A stretch of DNA of 64,000 nt from Cyclobacteriaceae bacterium (GCA_958296015.1 CATQIH010000001.1:124001-188000); one strand, 5' to 3'; numbered from the stretch's first letter, positions 46,452 through 55,537 are shown. Program-made: numbers and translations. Notes: generated by a model not told the origin, from the sequence alone.

Positions 46452-46722
46452 AATAAGGCTATAGGGCTTGAGTTAAGTCTGTTGGTTAATTTAATGACTT
46501 TATTAGTTAGTTCCTGAAAAACATACCATTGGCTACGGTTCCTTTGCTTTGATAGCCATGTTTTTATTTTAAATTTTAGTTAAGTATTCAGCGCAGAGGT
46601 AATACCGGGTTAATCTAACTAAACAAAGCCTTTGTAGCAATCTTGACGTACATATCTGTCATGCAAGTTAAATAAAATTTTAAAACAGCTTATAATTCTT
46701 GGAAGAGCATAAAGCTGAAGTG

Positions 46723-46766
46723 ATGCGTTAACATTTCTTAACACAACCTTCATCATGCGTTAACAT
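46723..46766. promoter_or_regulatory. Twin 12-bp direct repeats, candidate operator
   Basis: ATGCGTTAACAT occurs at 46723-46734 and 46755-46766, 32 bases apart (about three helical turns), each with the palindromic core GTTAAC. They lie just upstream of the candidate -7 box for the plus-strand operon, where an activator would bind. The regulator is unknown. Confidence 0.45.
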
Positions 46767-46774
46767 GCGGGTGC

Positions 46775-46782
46775 TACCTTTG
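46775..46782 (+). promoter_or_regulatory. Candidate Bacteroidota -7 promoter box
   Basis: TACCTTTG matches the Bacteroidota -7 consensus TAnnTTTG exactly, 80 bases upstream of the ATG at 46863. No clear -33 TTTG is present at 19-21 bases, so an activator may be needed. Confidence 0.4.
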
Positions 46783-46862
46783 GCGAATTGATTCAACCAA
46801 ACTATGGTACATACGCCTTTGTTATAGAGTAGTCTGAGAGGATATTTTTTAAAAAAACAATC

Positions 46863-48113
46863 ATGCGTTTAAACAACTGGCTATTACCGGCACTCCTATT
46901 CTGTATGAGCTTAGCCCAGGGCCAACCCCGGGAAAAGAAAGCGGTATTCATTATCCTAGATGGTATCCCTGCCGATGTGATAGAAAAAGTGAAGACACCT
47001 CACCTGGATCAGATTGCCAAGGTGGGTGGCTATACCCGTGCCTACGTGGGCGGTGGTAAGGATACTTATTCCGAAACGCCTACCATTTCTGCCGTAGGCT
47101 ACAACAGCCTGCTAACCGGCACCTGGGTCAACAAACACCACGTGTGGGGCAACGATATCAAAGACCCAAACTACCACTACCAGACGATCTTTCGCTTTCT
47201 GAAAGCGCAGTATCCACAGAAAAAAACGGCTATCTTCTCTACCTGGCTCGACAACCGTACCAAACTCATCGGCGAAGGTCTGGCCGAAACCGGAAACATA
47301 TCGTTAGACTATCATTTTGATGGCTTCGAACTGGATACCGTGCAGTTTCCGCATGATGAAGCCAGGCAATACATCCACCGGATAGATGAGCACGTGACCC
47401 GGGAAGCGGCCCGTTACCTTAAAACAGCAGCCCCCGATCTGTCGTGGGTCTACCTGGAATATACCGATGATATGGGACATAAGCATGGTGACAGCAAACA
47501 AATGTACCAGGCTGTAGAAACAGCCGATGATCAGATAGGGCGTATCTGGAAAGCGATTGAATACCGGCAGCAAAACTTCCCGGAAGACTGGCTCATCCTC
47601 ATCACCACCGATCATGGCCGCGATCCGGCAACCGGCAAAGGACACGGCGGACAAACAGACAGAGAACGCACTACCTGGATCACCACCAATGCCCGGGATT
47701 TGAACGCTTACTTCCGCCAGTATCAGCCCGGCATCGTAGACATCATGCCTACCCTTGCCCGTTTTCTGGATATTGACATTCCCCGGGCGCAGGCGATGGA
47801 AATAGACGGCATTCCGTTGATAGGTCCTGTATCGCTGATAACGCCCAGCGTTCAACAACAAGGTCAACAGATACAGATATCCTGGAAAGCTCTGGAAGAC
47901 CGGGGCCAGGTAAAAGTATGGGTAAGCCAGACGAATCATTTTAAAGATAGCGGCCAAGCCGATGATTATACGCTGGTTGGTGAAGTTCCTTTACAGCAAG
48001 AGCACTTTTCGTTTGAAATGAAAAAGCCTGTTTCCAATCTTTATAAAATAGTATTGGAAGGGCCTCATCATTGGGCCGGCCAGTGGATTGGAACAGGGAG
48101 CAACCCAAAGTAA
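46863..48113 (+). CDS. Type I phosphodiesterase / nucleotide pyrophosphatase-family hydrolase
   Basis: A 416-residue secreted protein (signal peptide 'LLPALLFCMSLAQGQ') of the alkaline-phosphatase superfamily, PF01663 type. Metal and nucleophile landmarks: 'VFIILDGIPADVI' (Asp), 'TYSETPTISAVGYNSLLTG' (Thr/Ser nucleophile region), 'EYTDDMGHKHG' (Asp/His), 'LILITTDHGRDPATGKGHGG' (Asp-His and distal His). The C-terminal ~100 residues form a fibronectin-like beta domain ('VWVSQTNHFKDSGQADDYTL'). It probably cleaves phosphodiester or nucleotide bonds in the periplasm or outside. First gene of a plus-strand run with the YncE-phosphoesterase 78 bases on. Confidence 0.88.
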   Translation: MRLNNWLLPALLFCMSLAQGQPREKKAVFIILDGIPADVIEKVKTPHLDQIAKVGGYTRAYVGGGKDTYSETPTISAVGYNSLLTGTWVNKHHVWGNDIKDPNYHYQTIFRFLKAQYPQKKTAIFSTWLDNRTKLIGEGLAETGNISLDYHFDGFELDTVQFPHDEARQYIHRIDEHVTREAARYLKTAAPDLSWVYLEYTDDMGHKHGDSKQMYQAVETADDQIGRIWKAIEYRQQNFPEDWLILITTDHGRDPATGKGHGGQTDRERTTWITTNARDLNAYFRQYQPGIVDIMPTLARFLDIDIPRAQAMEIDGIPLIGPVSLITPSVQQQGQQIQISWKALEDRGQVKVWVSQTNHFKDSGQADDYTLVGEVPLQQEHFSFEMKKPVSNLYKIVLEGPHHWAGQWIGTGSNPK

Positions 48114-48191
48114 ATAACGTCTGCTGATCACCCTTTTCGAAGATTTTTTTCTATCATTGTCGTTATGCGAAATGAATCGTACCCTATCACC

Positions 48192-50918
48192 ATGCTGAAG
48201 ATAATGGCATTGCTGACTCTCGGCAGCTTGCTTTATTCCTGTAAAACCAGTCCTGGCTATACTTCTGTCAAAAGTTCGCCGCAGTACCATACCGGTTACG
48301 ATGACAGTACGCTGGCGCGCAACAACCTGCCGTTACTCATGCCATATAACAAGATCATTGACCCTGCCGGAAAAGCCATCCGCTATGGCGATCCCGCCCG
48401 GGAGAATCATACGCTGGCCTGTGCTTTTGATGCAAATAAAAAGTGGCTGGCAGTAACCGACCGTTTTGGTCTGGCGTTCATCAATCCGCATTTCAGTATA
48501 CAGCATCGTATGGCTTATGCCGAACAACCTCCATACGCCGATTTTGTCAGTAGTTTTTCCGGGCTTACCTGGTATACCCGTCATGACAGTACTTTTGTGT
48601 TTTGTGCAGGAGTAGATGTCGCTACTAATAGCTCCCTAGTGTTGCAGGTGTACTGGGATGGGGAAAAGGCTAGCATCGTTGGTTCGTTTGCTTTTCCTGC
48701 GGCGGGTACTGCGCCGCTGGCCTTACCCAATGGACTGACCATCGTGCAGCAAGATGATCAGGATTACCTGCTGGTCGTGCTCAATGGTAACAATACTTTG
48801 GCAAAAATAGACCTTGTCTCAGGCGAAAAAGTATGGGAAGTGCCCACCGGCATGGTACCTTACGGGGTGGCGGCTAATGCCCGTTATGCCTACGTGACCA
48901 ATTGGGGCGGAAAGGTGCCTGGCCCGTCTGAGCGGGAGGTAGCAGGCGTGCCCGATGCTTTTGGCAAAATTTTGATAGACCCTGCCACCGGTGCGGCGGC
49001 TTCCGGTACGGTCTCTATGCTCAACCTGGCCGACGGGCGTATGATCAAAGAAATTCCCGTAGGGCTGCATCCCAATGATATCCTGATGAACCAAAGCGGC
49101 TCGCTGGCCTTTGTGGCCAACGGCAATAGCGACAACGTTTCCGTGATTGATACCCAGACCATGACGGTGACAGACACCATCTCCGTGCGGTTGTTTGGGC
49201 AAGACCAGCCTTATTTTGGAGACACACCCAATGCCCTTTTGCTGAGCCTGGATGAACAGACCTTGTATGTAGCCAATGGGATGGACAATGCAGTGGCCGT
49301 TGTCTCGTTGGGTAAACTTGCCGGAGGTATTGCCGAAAAAAGCCAGGTTACAGGATTTATCCCCACCGAAGCTTATCCTGCCGGATTGGCACTGGGAAGC
49401 GATCACCAGTTGTACGTTGCCAACCTGGAAGCCACCGGAGCACGGGTGCCGGTGAATGACAGCAACGTGGAGGAGATCAGAAGTTTCTACGAAAAAAATC
49501 CCAGGGCTACTACCCGTGGTTTTTACAATGCGCACCATCAACTGGCCTCCCTGTCCAAAATTGCGTTGCCTGACACGCAGACGTTGGCACAATATACCGA
49601 GCAGGTAAAACAGTTGAACCTGGCGTTCCGCATTGAGCGCACCCATCTGCCACCGCGCCCGGAGATGAAACCCGTGCCGGTGCCAGAGCGCATTGGTGAG
49701 CCTTCGGTGTTTGAGCATGTGATTTATGTCATCAAAGAAAACCGTACCTACGACCAGGTGCTGGGCGACATGCCGGAAGGTGATGGCTATGCCGACCTGT
49801 GTGTTTTTGGCCAGCAGGTGACACCCAACCAGCATAAGCTCGCCCGGGAATTTCTGCTGCTGGACAACTACTACGCTTCGGGTAAGTCTTCGGCAGAAGG
49901 ACACCAGTGGACGGATGCGGCCATCACCACCGACTACGTGCAGAAAAGCGTCAGAGCATGGTTTCGCAGCTATCCGCACGTACAGGAAGATGCGATGGTG
50001 TACAGCCCCACCGGCTTTATCTGGAATAATGGGCTGGATCATGGCAAGTCGGTGCGTATCTACGGTGAGGCTTCTGTGCCGCACTGGGAAAGCGGAGAAA
50101 CCTGGAAAGAAATCTACCAGGCTTACCTTAAAGACAGCATGATCACCTTTACCAACACCACCACCATCTCCCGGGTAGCACCGATTCTTTCTCAGCAATA
50201 TCCTGCCTACGACAGCCATAATTTTCCGGATGTAGTCCGGGCGCGTACGTTTATCGAAGAACTCAAACAATACGAACAGAAACCCGGTGACCAGTGGCCG
50301 GCACTGATGATCGTGGCATTGCCCAACGACCATACGGCAGGTACCAACCCTGCATTTCCTGTGCCCCAGGCAATGGTGGCAGATAATGACCTGGCACTCG
50401 GGCAGATCGTAGAAGCTGTCAGCCGAAGCAGGTTCTGGAAAAACACGGTCATCCTGGTGACCGAAGACGATTCGCAGGCCGGTTGGGACCATGTGTCGGC
50501 CTACCGCACTACAGGGTTTGTTATCAGTCCGTATTCCCGCTTGGGCAGCACGGTGCATACTAACTACAACCAGACCAGTATGGTGCGTACCATTGAGCAG
50601 ATACTAGGCTTGCCGCCCATGAACATGATGGATGCCAGTGCCCTGCCGATGTTCGACTGCTTCCGGGCGCAGCCTGACCTAAAACCGTATGCTACGGAGC
50701 AAAACCAGGTACCGTTGGACGAGATGAACCCCTCGCTAGGCCAGTTGCAGGGCAAAGCTCGGCATTTTGCCAAAAAATCTATGGAGCCGCAGTTTACCCA
50801 TATCGACGGTGGCAGCGACGACCTGCTCAATCGCATTCTATGGTTTGCTACCCAAGGTGATCAGCCTTACCCGGTGCATTTTACCGATCCTGATGCAGAT
50901 GATGATGACGATGAATAA
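48192..50918 (+). CDS. YncE-propeller / phosphoesterase fusion lipoprotein (third paralogue)
   Basis: A 908-residue lipoprotein; the ATG at 48192 yields the lipobox 'GSLLYSC' (Cys 17), better than the track start at 48165. An N-terminal YncE-like propeller occupies about 50-430 ('VGLHPNDILMNQSGSLAFVANGNSDNVSVIDTQ'). The PF04185-type phosphoesterase starts near 510: 'YVIKENRTYDQVLGDMPEG', 'NYYASGKSSAEGHQW', 'LPNDHTAGTNP', 'LVTEDDSQAGWDHVSAYRT'. It ends in an unusual acidic tail 'DPDADDDDDE'. It is closest in domain order to the frameshifted gene at 31478. It follows the phosphodiesterase gene and would act with it on organophosphates at the cell surface. Confidence 0.9.
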   Translation: MLKIMALLTLGSLLYSCKTSPGYTSVKSSPQYHTGYDDSTLARNNLPLLMPYNKIIDPAGKAIRYGDPARENHTLACAFDANKKWLAVTDRFGLAFINPHFSIQHRMAYAEQPPYADFVSSFSGLTWYTRHDSTFVFCAGVDVATNSSLVLQVYWDGEKASIVGSFAFPAAGTAPLALPNGLTIVQQDDQDYLLVVLNGNNTLAKIDLVSGEKVWEVPTGMVPYGVAANARYAYVTNWGGKVPGPSEREVAGVPDAFGKILIDPATGAAASGTVSMLNLADGRMIKEIPVGLHPNDILMNQSGSLAFVANGNSDNVSVIDTQTMTVTDTISVRLFGQDQPYFGDTPNALLLSLDEQTLYVANGMDNAVAVVSLGKLAGGIAEKSQVTGFIPTEAYPAGLALGSDHQLYVANLEATGARVPVNDSNVEEIRSFYEKNPRATTRGFYNAHHQLASLSKIALPDTQTLAQYTEQVKQLNLAFRIERTHLPPRPEMKPVPVPERIGEPSVFEHVIYVIKENRTYDQVLGDMPEGDGYADLCVFGQQVTPNQHKLAREFLLLDNYYASGKSSAEGHQWTDAAITTDYVQKSVRAWFRSYPHVQEDAMVYSPTGFIWNNGLDHGKSVRIYGEASVPHWESGETWKEIYQAYLKDSMITFTNTTTISRVAPILSQQYPAYDSHNFPDVVRARTFIEELKQYEQKPGDQWPALMIVALPNDHTAGTNPAFPVPQAMVADNDLALGQIVEAVSRSRFWKNTVILVTEDDSQAGWDHVSAYRTTGFVISPYSRLGSTVHTNYNQTSMVRTIEQILGLPPMNMMDASALPMFDCFRAQPDLKPYATEQNQVPLDEMNPSLGQLQGKARHFAKKSMEPQFTHIDGGSDDLLNRILWFATQGDQPYPVHFTDPDADDDDDE

Positions 50919-51095
50919 GCGTGGCCCGATAGGGTAGAATATGCATCATGGCTTTTGAACATACCCGGGTACACTGAAAAACATTAAATTTTTGAATACT
51001 TTCTTTATATGGAAAAAAGGTACATCTTATAAGCACGATCATATTGGACAAACTTCTCTGAAAACTTATATATGTTACACGATCATTCAGAAATA

Positions 51096-51923
51096 ATGAA
51101 AAACCTTCTACTAAGCATACTATTTACCGCATTAGCTTTTGTTGCCCGTGCCCAGGAAACCGAATATGCCACCCAGCAAAATATTCATTATTACAACGAT
51201 TCGATCAATGAATCAAATGATTACATCAAGGAGCGGTGTGTGCTGGATATTTATTATCCGAAAAACGTGAAGGGCTACGCTACGATTGTCTGGTTTCATG
51301 GAGGTGGGCTGACTGGTGGAAGCAAAGAAATTCCTGAAGCACTGAAGGAAGAAGGCGTGTGCGTGGTAGGTGTGAACTATCGCTTGAACCCGAAAGTAAA
51401 AGCACCCAAATACATTGAAGATGCGGCTGCGGCGGTGAGTTGGGTGTTTCATCATATCAATAGCTTTGGCGGCGACTCTTCTCTGATCTTCGTCTCCGGT
51501 CACTCGGCGGGAGGCTATCTGGCCAGCATGGTGGGTTTGGATACATCATGGCTCAACCAACACGATATTGATGCGAACAGCATTGCCGGGTTGATCCCTT
51601 TTAGTGGTCATGCCATCACACACTTTACCGTGCGGGAAGAAAGGGGTATTCCGGGAACGCAACCCATTATTGACAGTCTGGCACCGCTCTATCATGTTCG
51701 TGCGGATGCTCCCCCTTTATTGCTCATCACCGGCGACAGAGAAATGGAGTTGTTGGGAAGATATGAGGAAAATGCTTACCTGATGCGGATGATGAAAGTA
51801 GCCGGACATAAACATACGGTACTCTATGAAATGGATGGATACGGGCACAACATGACCGAACCAGCCTTTCCATTGTTGCTCAACGAGGTTCATCGCATCA
51901 GCGAAGAAAAGAAGGGTAAATAA
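51096..51923 (+). CDS. Secreted alpha/beta-hydrolase (esterase/lipase-like)
   Basis: A 275-residue protein from the ATG at 51096, which opens a signal peptide ('LLLSILFTALAFVARAQ'). Hormone-sensitive-lipase/carboxylesterase type features: oxyanion-hole 'VWFHGGGLTGGSKE', nucleophile elbow 'VSGHSAGGYLAS', acidic residue in 'LLLITGDREMELL', and catalytic His in 'YGHNMTEP'. Likely a periplasmic carboxylesterase or acetyl esterase. The stop codon at 51921-51923 abuts the stop of the convergent AraC gene with no space between. The 177-base gap from the YncE-phosphoesterase leaves it unclear whether it belongs to that operon. Confidence 0.88.
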   Translation: MKNLLLSILFTALAFVARAQETEYATQQNIHYYNDSINESNDYIKERCVLDIYYPKNVKGYATIVWFHGGGLTGGSKEIPEALKEEGVCVVGVNYRLNPKVKAPKYIEDAAAAVSWVFHHINSFGGDSSLIFVSGHSAGGYLASMVGLDTSWLNQHDIDANSIAGLIPFSGHAITHFTVREERGIPGTQPIIDSLAPLYHVRADAPPLLLITGDREMELLGRYEENAYLMRMMKVAGHKHTVLYEMDGYGHNMTEPAFPLLLNEVHRISEEKKGK

Positions 51924-52838
51924 TTACCGGAAGGAATCCCTAAACTCACTGGGTGAAATATTCGTCTTGTTTTTAAACAACTTACTGAATGACTGCGAAT
52001 ATTCAAACCCCAACTGATACGCAATTTCACTGATAGAAAGCGAGGTAGTAGACAACTGTTCTTTGGCCTTTTCAATGAGTTTGCTATGAATGTGCTGCTG
52101 CGTGGTCTGTCCGGTCAGGGTGCGCAGCATATCACTCAGGTAGTTGGGCGACATATGAAGCTGGTCAGCTACATCATGCACGGTGGGCACGCCGGTTTGC
52201 GGCATATCCATGTCGAACAATGTTTTCAACAGCGACTCTACATCGGCCAGAAGTCCACGACTAGCCTGGTGACGGGTGATGAACTGGCGGTTGTAGAACC
52301 GGTTGGCATAATTTAGCAGCAATTCCAGGTGGGAAATCATCACATCCTGGCTATAGACATCAGCAGCTGACTGATATTCACCGGCAATGTGCTGCATGAT
52401 TCCTTCAATCATTTTCTCCTCTTTTTCAGAAAGGTGCAGTGCCTCATAAGCTTCGTAGGAGAAAAAGCCATAGTCGTTGACATTTTTTGCCAGAGAATAA
52501 TTTCGGATAAAATCAGGATGAAACAACAACAAAGAACCATGATGTACGCCGGCTTCATTTGCCTCAAAAACCACCTGCCGGGGCGCAATAAACGTCATGA
52601 TACCTTCATCAAAATCATAATAATGCTGACCGTATTTGAGTTTTCCATGATAGTCTTTCTTGATGCAGACCATATAAAAATTCAGCACGAATGAGGTGGA
52701 ATGCCTCGCAGGTTGGTTTTTTATGTCTGCATAATCAATCACGCTGATCAATGGATGCTTGGGTTTGGGCAATCCCATCTGCTGATGAATTTCAGAGATG
52801 GAATTGATAACATACGGACTATGGTTGCCTTTTTTCAT
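51924..52838 (-). CDS. AraC-family transcriptional regulator
   Basis: A 304-residue protein. The N-terminal ~190 residues are a cupin-like effector domain ('FDEGIMTFIAPRQVVFEAN', 'GSLLLFHPDFIRNYSLAK'). The C-terminal ~100 residues are the double HTH of AraC regulators ('VHDVADQLHMSPNYLSDMLRTLTG', 'SISEIAYQLGFEYSQSFSKLFKNKTNISPSEFRDSF'). This type commonly controls aldo/keto reductases or SDR enzymes. Its start codon overlaps by one base the stop of the aldo/keto reductase gene upstream, so they are one transcript. The effector is unknown. Confidence 0.92.
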   Translation of the reverse strand: MKKGNHSPYVINSISEIHQQMGLPKPKHPLISVIDYADIKNQPARHSTSFVLNFYMVCIKKDYHGKLKYGQHYYDFDEGIMTFIAPRQVVFEANEAGVHHGSLLLFHPDFIRNYSLAKNVNDYGFFSYEAYEALHLSEKEEKMIEGIMQHIAGEYQSAADVYSQDVMISHLELLLNYANRFYNRQFITRHQASRGLLADVESLLKTLFDMDMPQTGVPTVHDVADQLHMSPNYLSDMLRTLTGQTTQQHIHSKLIEKAKEQLSTTSLSISEIAYQLGFEYSQSFSKLFKNKTNISPSEFRDSFR

Positions 52839-53851
52839 TAACTGTTGTTGATATGCGTCATACTGGCCTCATCATACCGCGCACCGGTGGAGTTGCCCAA
52901 CGGCACAATGGATGCTAACTGGTCCATCTCTGCCTGACTAAGATTTATACTCGTGGCCGCAATGTTTTGTTCAACATATTTTACGTGCTTCGTCCCCGGA
53001 ATAGGCAAATACCCTTTGGCAATGACCCAGGCTATGGCCAGTTGCGAGGGAGTAATGTCTTTTTCACCGGCCATCTTTTGAATGGCTTGTACCAGTTCCA
53101 GATTTTTGTAAAACTGCTCACCCTGGTAACGCGGTATTTGCCTTCTGAAGTCATCTTCTGCAAAATCATCCGGACTGGTAATGTCACCCGTTAGGAAGCC
53201 CCTTCCCAGAGGGGAATAAGCTACAAACCCGATACCCAGTTCATCCAGGGTTTTCAAAATATCCGCCTCTTCAACGGTTCTCTCGAACAAGGAATATTCG
53301 GTTTGTACCGCCGTCAAAGGATGCACCTTATGGGCTTTTTTGATGGTTTCCGACGAAACTTCCGATAGCCCGATATACCTAACCTTTCCTTCTTTGACAA
53401 GTGCTGCCATCGCTTCAACCGTCTCTTCAACAGGTGTGTTGGGGTCCAGTCGGTGCAAATAGTACAGGTCAATATGATCGGTGTTCAGGTTTTTGAGGGA
53501 ACGTTCTAGGGCTTTTTTCACATAGGCCGGTTTGCCGTTGAAGTTCCAGGTAAGATGCTCGCTATCGTCTATTTCATACCCAAACTTACTGGCGATGATA
53601 TATTTGTCCCGGTTTCCCCGGATGGCTTTGGCAATAAGGCGTTCATTGAGCAACGGACCGTAAAGATCGGCAGTATCCAGCAGGTTGCCACCCAACTCCA
53701 ATGAACGGTGGATCGTAGCAATGGCTTCCTTTTCATCTGCGCTTCCGTAAACATCGGCTCCGGCGATCTGGGTCATCCCCATGCAGCCTAATCCTACTTT
53801 GGGCACTGCTAACCCCTGGCTTCCTAATGTCATTTTTTCAATCGTTTTCAT
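52838..53851 (-). CDS. Aldo/keto reductase
   Basis: A 337-residue cytoplasmic (beta/alpha)8 NADPH-dependent reductase. The AKR tetrad is visible: Asp and Tyr in 'NLLDTADLYGPLLNERLIAK', Lys in 'YIIASKFGYEI', His in 'LYYLHRLDPNTP'. The cofactor-binding segments are 'VQTEYSLFERTVEEADIL' and 'PIPGTKHVKYVEQNIAA'. The N-terminus 'LAVPKVGLGCMGM' places it in the AKR13/YakC-like group. It shares a transcript with the AraC regulator, which overlaps it by one base. Likely reduces aldehydes or ketones; physiological substrate unknown. Confidence 0.93.
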   Translation of the reverse strand: MKTIEKMTLGSQGLAVPKVGLGCMGMTQIAGADVYGSADEKEAIATIHRSLELGGNLLDTADLYGPLLNERLIAKAIRGNRDKYIIASKFGYEIDDSEHLTWNFNGKPAYVKKALERSLKNLNTDHIDLYYLHRLDPNTPVEETVEAMAALVKEGKVRYIGLSEVSSETIKKAHKVHPLTAVQTEYSLFERTVEEADILKTLDELGIGFVAYSPLGRGFLTGDITSPDDFAEDDFRRQIPRYQGEQFYKNLELVQAIQKMAGEKDITPSQLAIAWVIAKGYLPIPGTKHVKYVEQNIAATSINLSQAEMDQLASIVPLGNSTGARYDEASMTHINNS

Positions 53852-54004
53852 AGCTTCATATTTATGATGTGTACTAACGCAAAAGTCGGGAAAATATCAA
53901 TGAAGCCCGTATCCGAATCCCGGTATGATGTATCCAAAAAACAGAAGTTGATATGTTACTGCATACAAATACCTGGCGTTTGGTGTGTATGTGAATCAAT
54001 AATG

Positions 54005-54850
54005 TTAAAAATCAGTCAATGATAGTTCTTCACTCATTGACCATAATTTTTCACCCGCTTTCCGGTCAAATTTCTCATGAAAAGGTATGATATTTCTGTT
54101 GTGATTAAAGAACCTTCCCGATACATTCTGAACTTCTTCTGAAGTGGAAAGATAGGTGGATACGCCACAGACATCTTTTTCAAATGGTTTGTAAAAGACA
54201 GCCAACAGTTTCATGTACCAGGGTGAATGGGCTGTGAGGTTAGATTTTATTACACCAGGATTGAATGCGTTAGCAGTAACCTTCTCACCTTTCAGTCTTT
54301 TTGCCAACTCAAATGTAAAAATTTGCCTTGCATACATCGCATTGGCGGTGGCCATCATTCCATTGAATTGGTTGAGATGCTGTAAGTCATCAAAATTCAC
54401 TTTTGCATTTTTCAGGAAGCTCGGATTGCCGGTTACTGTAATGATCCTCGATGGTCCACTGGCTTTTAGCATATCCAGTAATTGATTGGTCAGTACAAAG
54501 TGACTCATATAATTAACCGCAAAACTTCTTTCTATCCCTTCGCTTGTGATCTGTTTTTGGTTGAAAATAGCACCAGCACAATTGGCTAAAACGTGTAGAT
54601 TGTCATATTTCCTTTTGAATTCATCAGCTAAATTTCGGATAGAAGATTGCAGAGACAAGTCAGCCGTCAGGTACGTTCCTTGGTCATTTCCTGTTCGGTG
54701 AGCAATCTCTTTTAAAGCTTGCTGGCTTTGTGCTGCATTGCGGTTGACAATAACAACTTTGGCTCCTTTCTGTGCCAATCCAATGGCCGTGGCTTTACCT
54801 ACACCGGATGAGCCGCCTGTGATTAGAAAAACCTTGTCTGTTTGATTCAT
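54005..54850 (-). CDS. SDR-family oxidoreductase with unusual active-site segment
   Basis: A 281-residue short-chain dehydrogenase resembling the retinol-dehydrogenase/WW-oxidoreductase group. It has the cofactor motif 'ITGGSSGVGKATAIGLAQKG', 'NRNAAQSQQAL', 'LANCAGAIFNQKQITSEGIER', 'VNYMSHFVLTNQLL', 'IITVTGNPSFLK', and the C-terminal 'ANAFNPGVIKSNLTAHSPW'. Aligned from 'FTFELAKRL' backward, the catalytic YxxxK should lie at 'ANAMYARQI', but the expected Tyr and Lys positions hold Thr and Met ('TANAM'). Activity by the normal SDR mechanism is therefore questionable, or the subgroup uses other residues. It is monocistronic, with a candidate promoter box 55 bases upstream. Confidence 0.85.
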   Translation of the reverse strand: MNQTDKVFLITGGSSGVGKATAIGLAQKGAKVVIVNRNAAQSQQALKEIAHRTGNDQGTYLTADLSLQSSIRNLADEFKRKYDNLHVLANCAGAIFNQKQITSEGIERSFAVNYMSHFVLTNQLLDMLKASGPSRIITVTGNPSFLKNAKVNFDDLQHLNQFNGMMATANAMYARQIFTFELAKRLKGEKVTANAFNPGVIKSNLTAHSPWYMKLLAVFYKPFEKDVCGVSTYLSTSEEVQNVSGRFFNHNRNIIPFHEKFDRKAGEKLWSMSEELSLTDF

Positions 54851-54904
54851 TTTTTACTTTTTTAGGAATTCAAAATTCAGCATAATTAAGAAAGTTCTTT
54901 TAAT

Positions 54905-54912
54905 CAAATCTA
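54905..54912 (-). promoter_or_regulatory. Candidate -7 box of the SDR gene
   Basis: On the minus strand TAGATTTG fits the Bacteroidota -7 consensus TAnnTTTG, 55 bases before the ATG at 54850. A clear -33 element is not visible. Confidence 0.3.
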
Positions 54913-54952
54913 TCTTTGTTCAAACTAAATCTAACTTTTACGTTATCTCAGA

Positions 54953-55453
54953 TCAAAGTCCTTTCTCATTACAGTTAGCGACCGATGCAGCGAAAGGTCC
55001 AGACTTATTGGTTGCATGGATCTTTTGTCGTTCAAAATAGTCTAAAATTCTTGTAGGTAAATATCTTGCAGTTTTGAATGTTTGGTCCTTGAACATTCCT
55101 TTGGTTACGGGAAACAGTTTTTCGTCGCCAAAGTCCAAAAAAAGGATTTCGTTTTGACTCAGCACGGTTTTGGAATTATACATCTGTTGTCCATCTTTCA
55201 ATGTGTCTTGCTTTGCAAACTCGTTAGCATTGCCCCAAATTTGTCCGTTACTTTGATAATTAGTTTGCTGCCAAGGATAAAAATTGTGTCCCAGCTCGCT
55301 TAGTTTTTCGGTAAAGCCTGAAGTCAAATATTGGCACTCGATTGGTTTTACTTGCTTTTTCCAAGAACTGGCCAAATAGTCATTTTGTGCAATTCCTTGA
55401 AAACTGGCAAGAATAAAAATAATGAATAATATAAGTTTTAATAGTTTGTCCAT
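54953..55453 (-). CDS. Putative secreted protein of unknown function
   Basis: A 166-residue protein with a clear signal peptide ('LILFIIFILASFQGIAQ'). No family is recognised. The mature part is soluble and mixed alpha/beta ('VKPIECQYLTSGFTEKLSELG', 'TVLSQNEILFLDFGDEKLFPV', 'TARYLPTRILDYFER'). The last ~20 residues ('FAASVANCNEKGL') look unlike the rest, which may mean a truncated or replaced C-terminus. It lies between the SDR gene and an epimerase fragment in a region that shows decay on both sides. Real but possibly degraded. Confidence 0.5.
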   Translation of the reverse strand: MDKLLKLILFIIFILASFQGIAQNDYLASSWKKQVKPIECQYLTSGFTEKLSELGHNFYPWQQTNYQSNGQIWGNANEFAKQDTLKDGQQMYNSKTVLSQNEILFLDFGDEKLFPVTKGMFKDQTFKTARYLPTRILDYFERQKIHATNKSGPFAASVANCNEKGL

Positions 55454-55537
55454 TGTTTAGAAAGTGTTTGTTTCAAATAGCAGCTAATAGTCTGGTATAA
55501 GAATAGTAACGGATTTTGAAATACTAACTTTATAGTA

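Larger units (their letters stand above)
46452..46862. other. 411-bp divergent intergenic region of the phosphoester locus
   Basis: Separates the minus-strand YncE-phosphoesterase/TonB operon from the plus-strand phosphodiesterase operon and must hold both promoters. I see two exact 12-bp direct repeats and a TAnnTTTG box (listed separately). The rest is AT-rich without gene or hairpin that I can support. Confidence 0.7.

Noticed and set aside
46664-46670. CTGTCAT, similar to a Pho-box half site
   Set aside because: The second half-site at 11-bp spacing matches only 3 of 7 bases; proteobacterial Pho boxes may not apply here.
46797-46812. ACTATGGTACA resembling a MITE-A terminus
   Set aside because: No matching opposite terminus at about 100 bp and no flanking duplication; chance similarity.
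48819-50558. 579-residue minus-strand ORF opposite the third YncE-phosphoesterase
   Set aside because: Long shadow ORF caused by the GC-richer coding strand; its His/Arg-rich translation matches no protein type.
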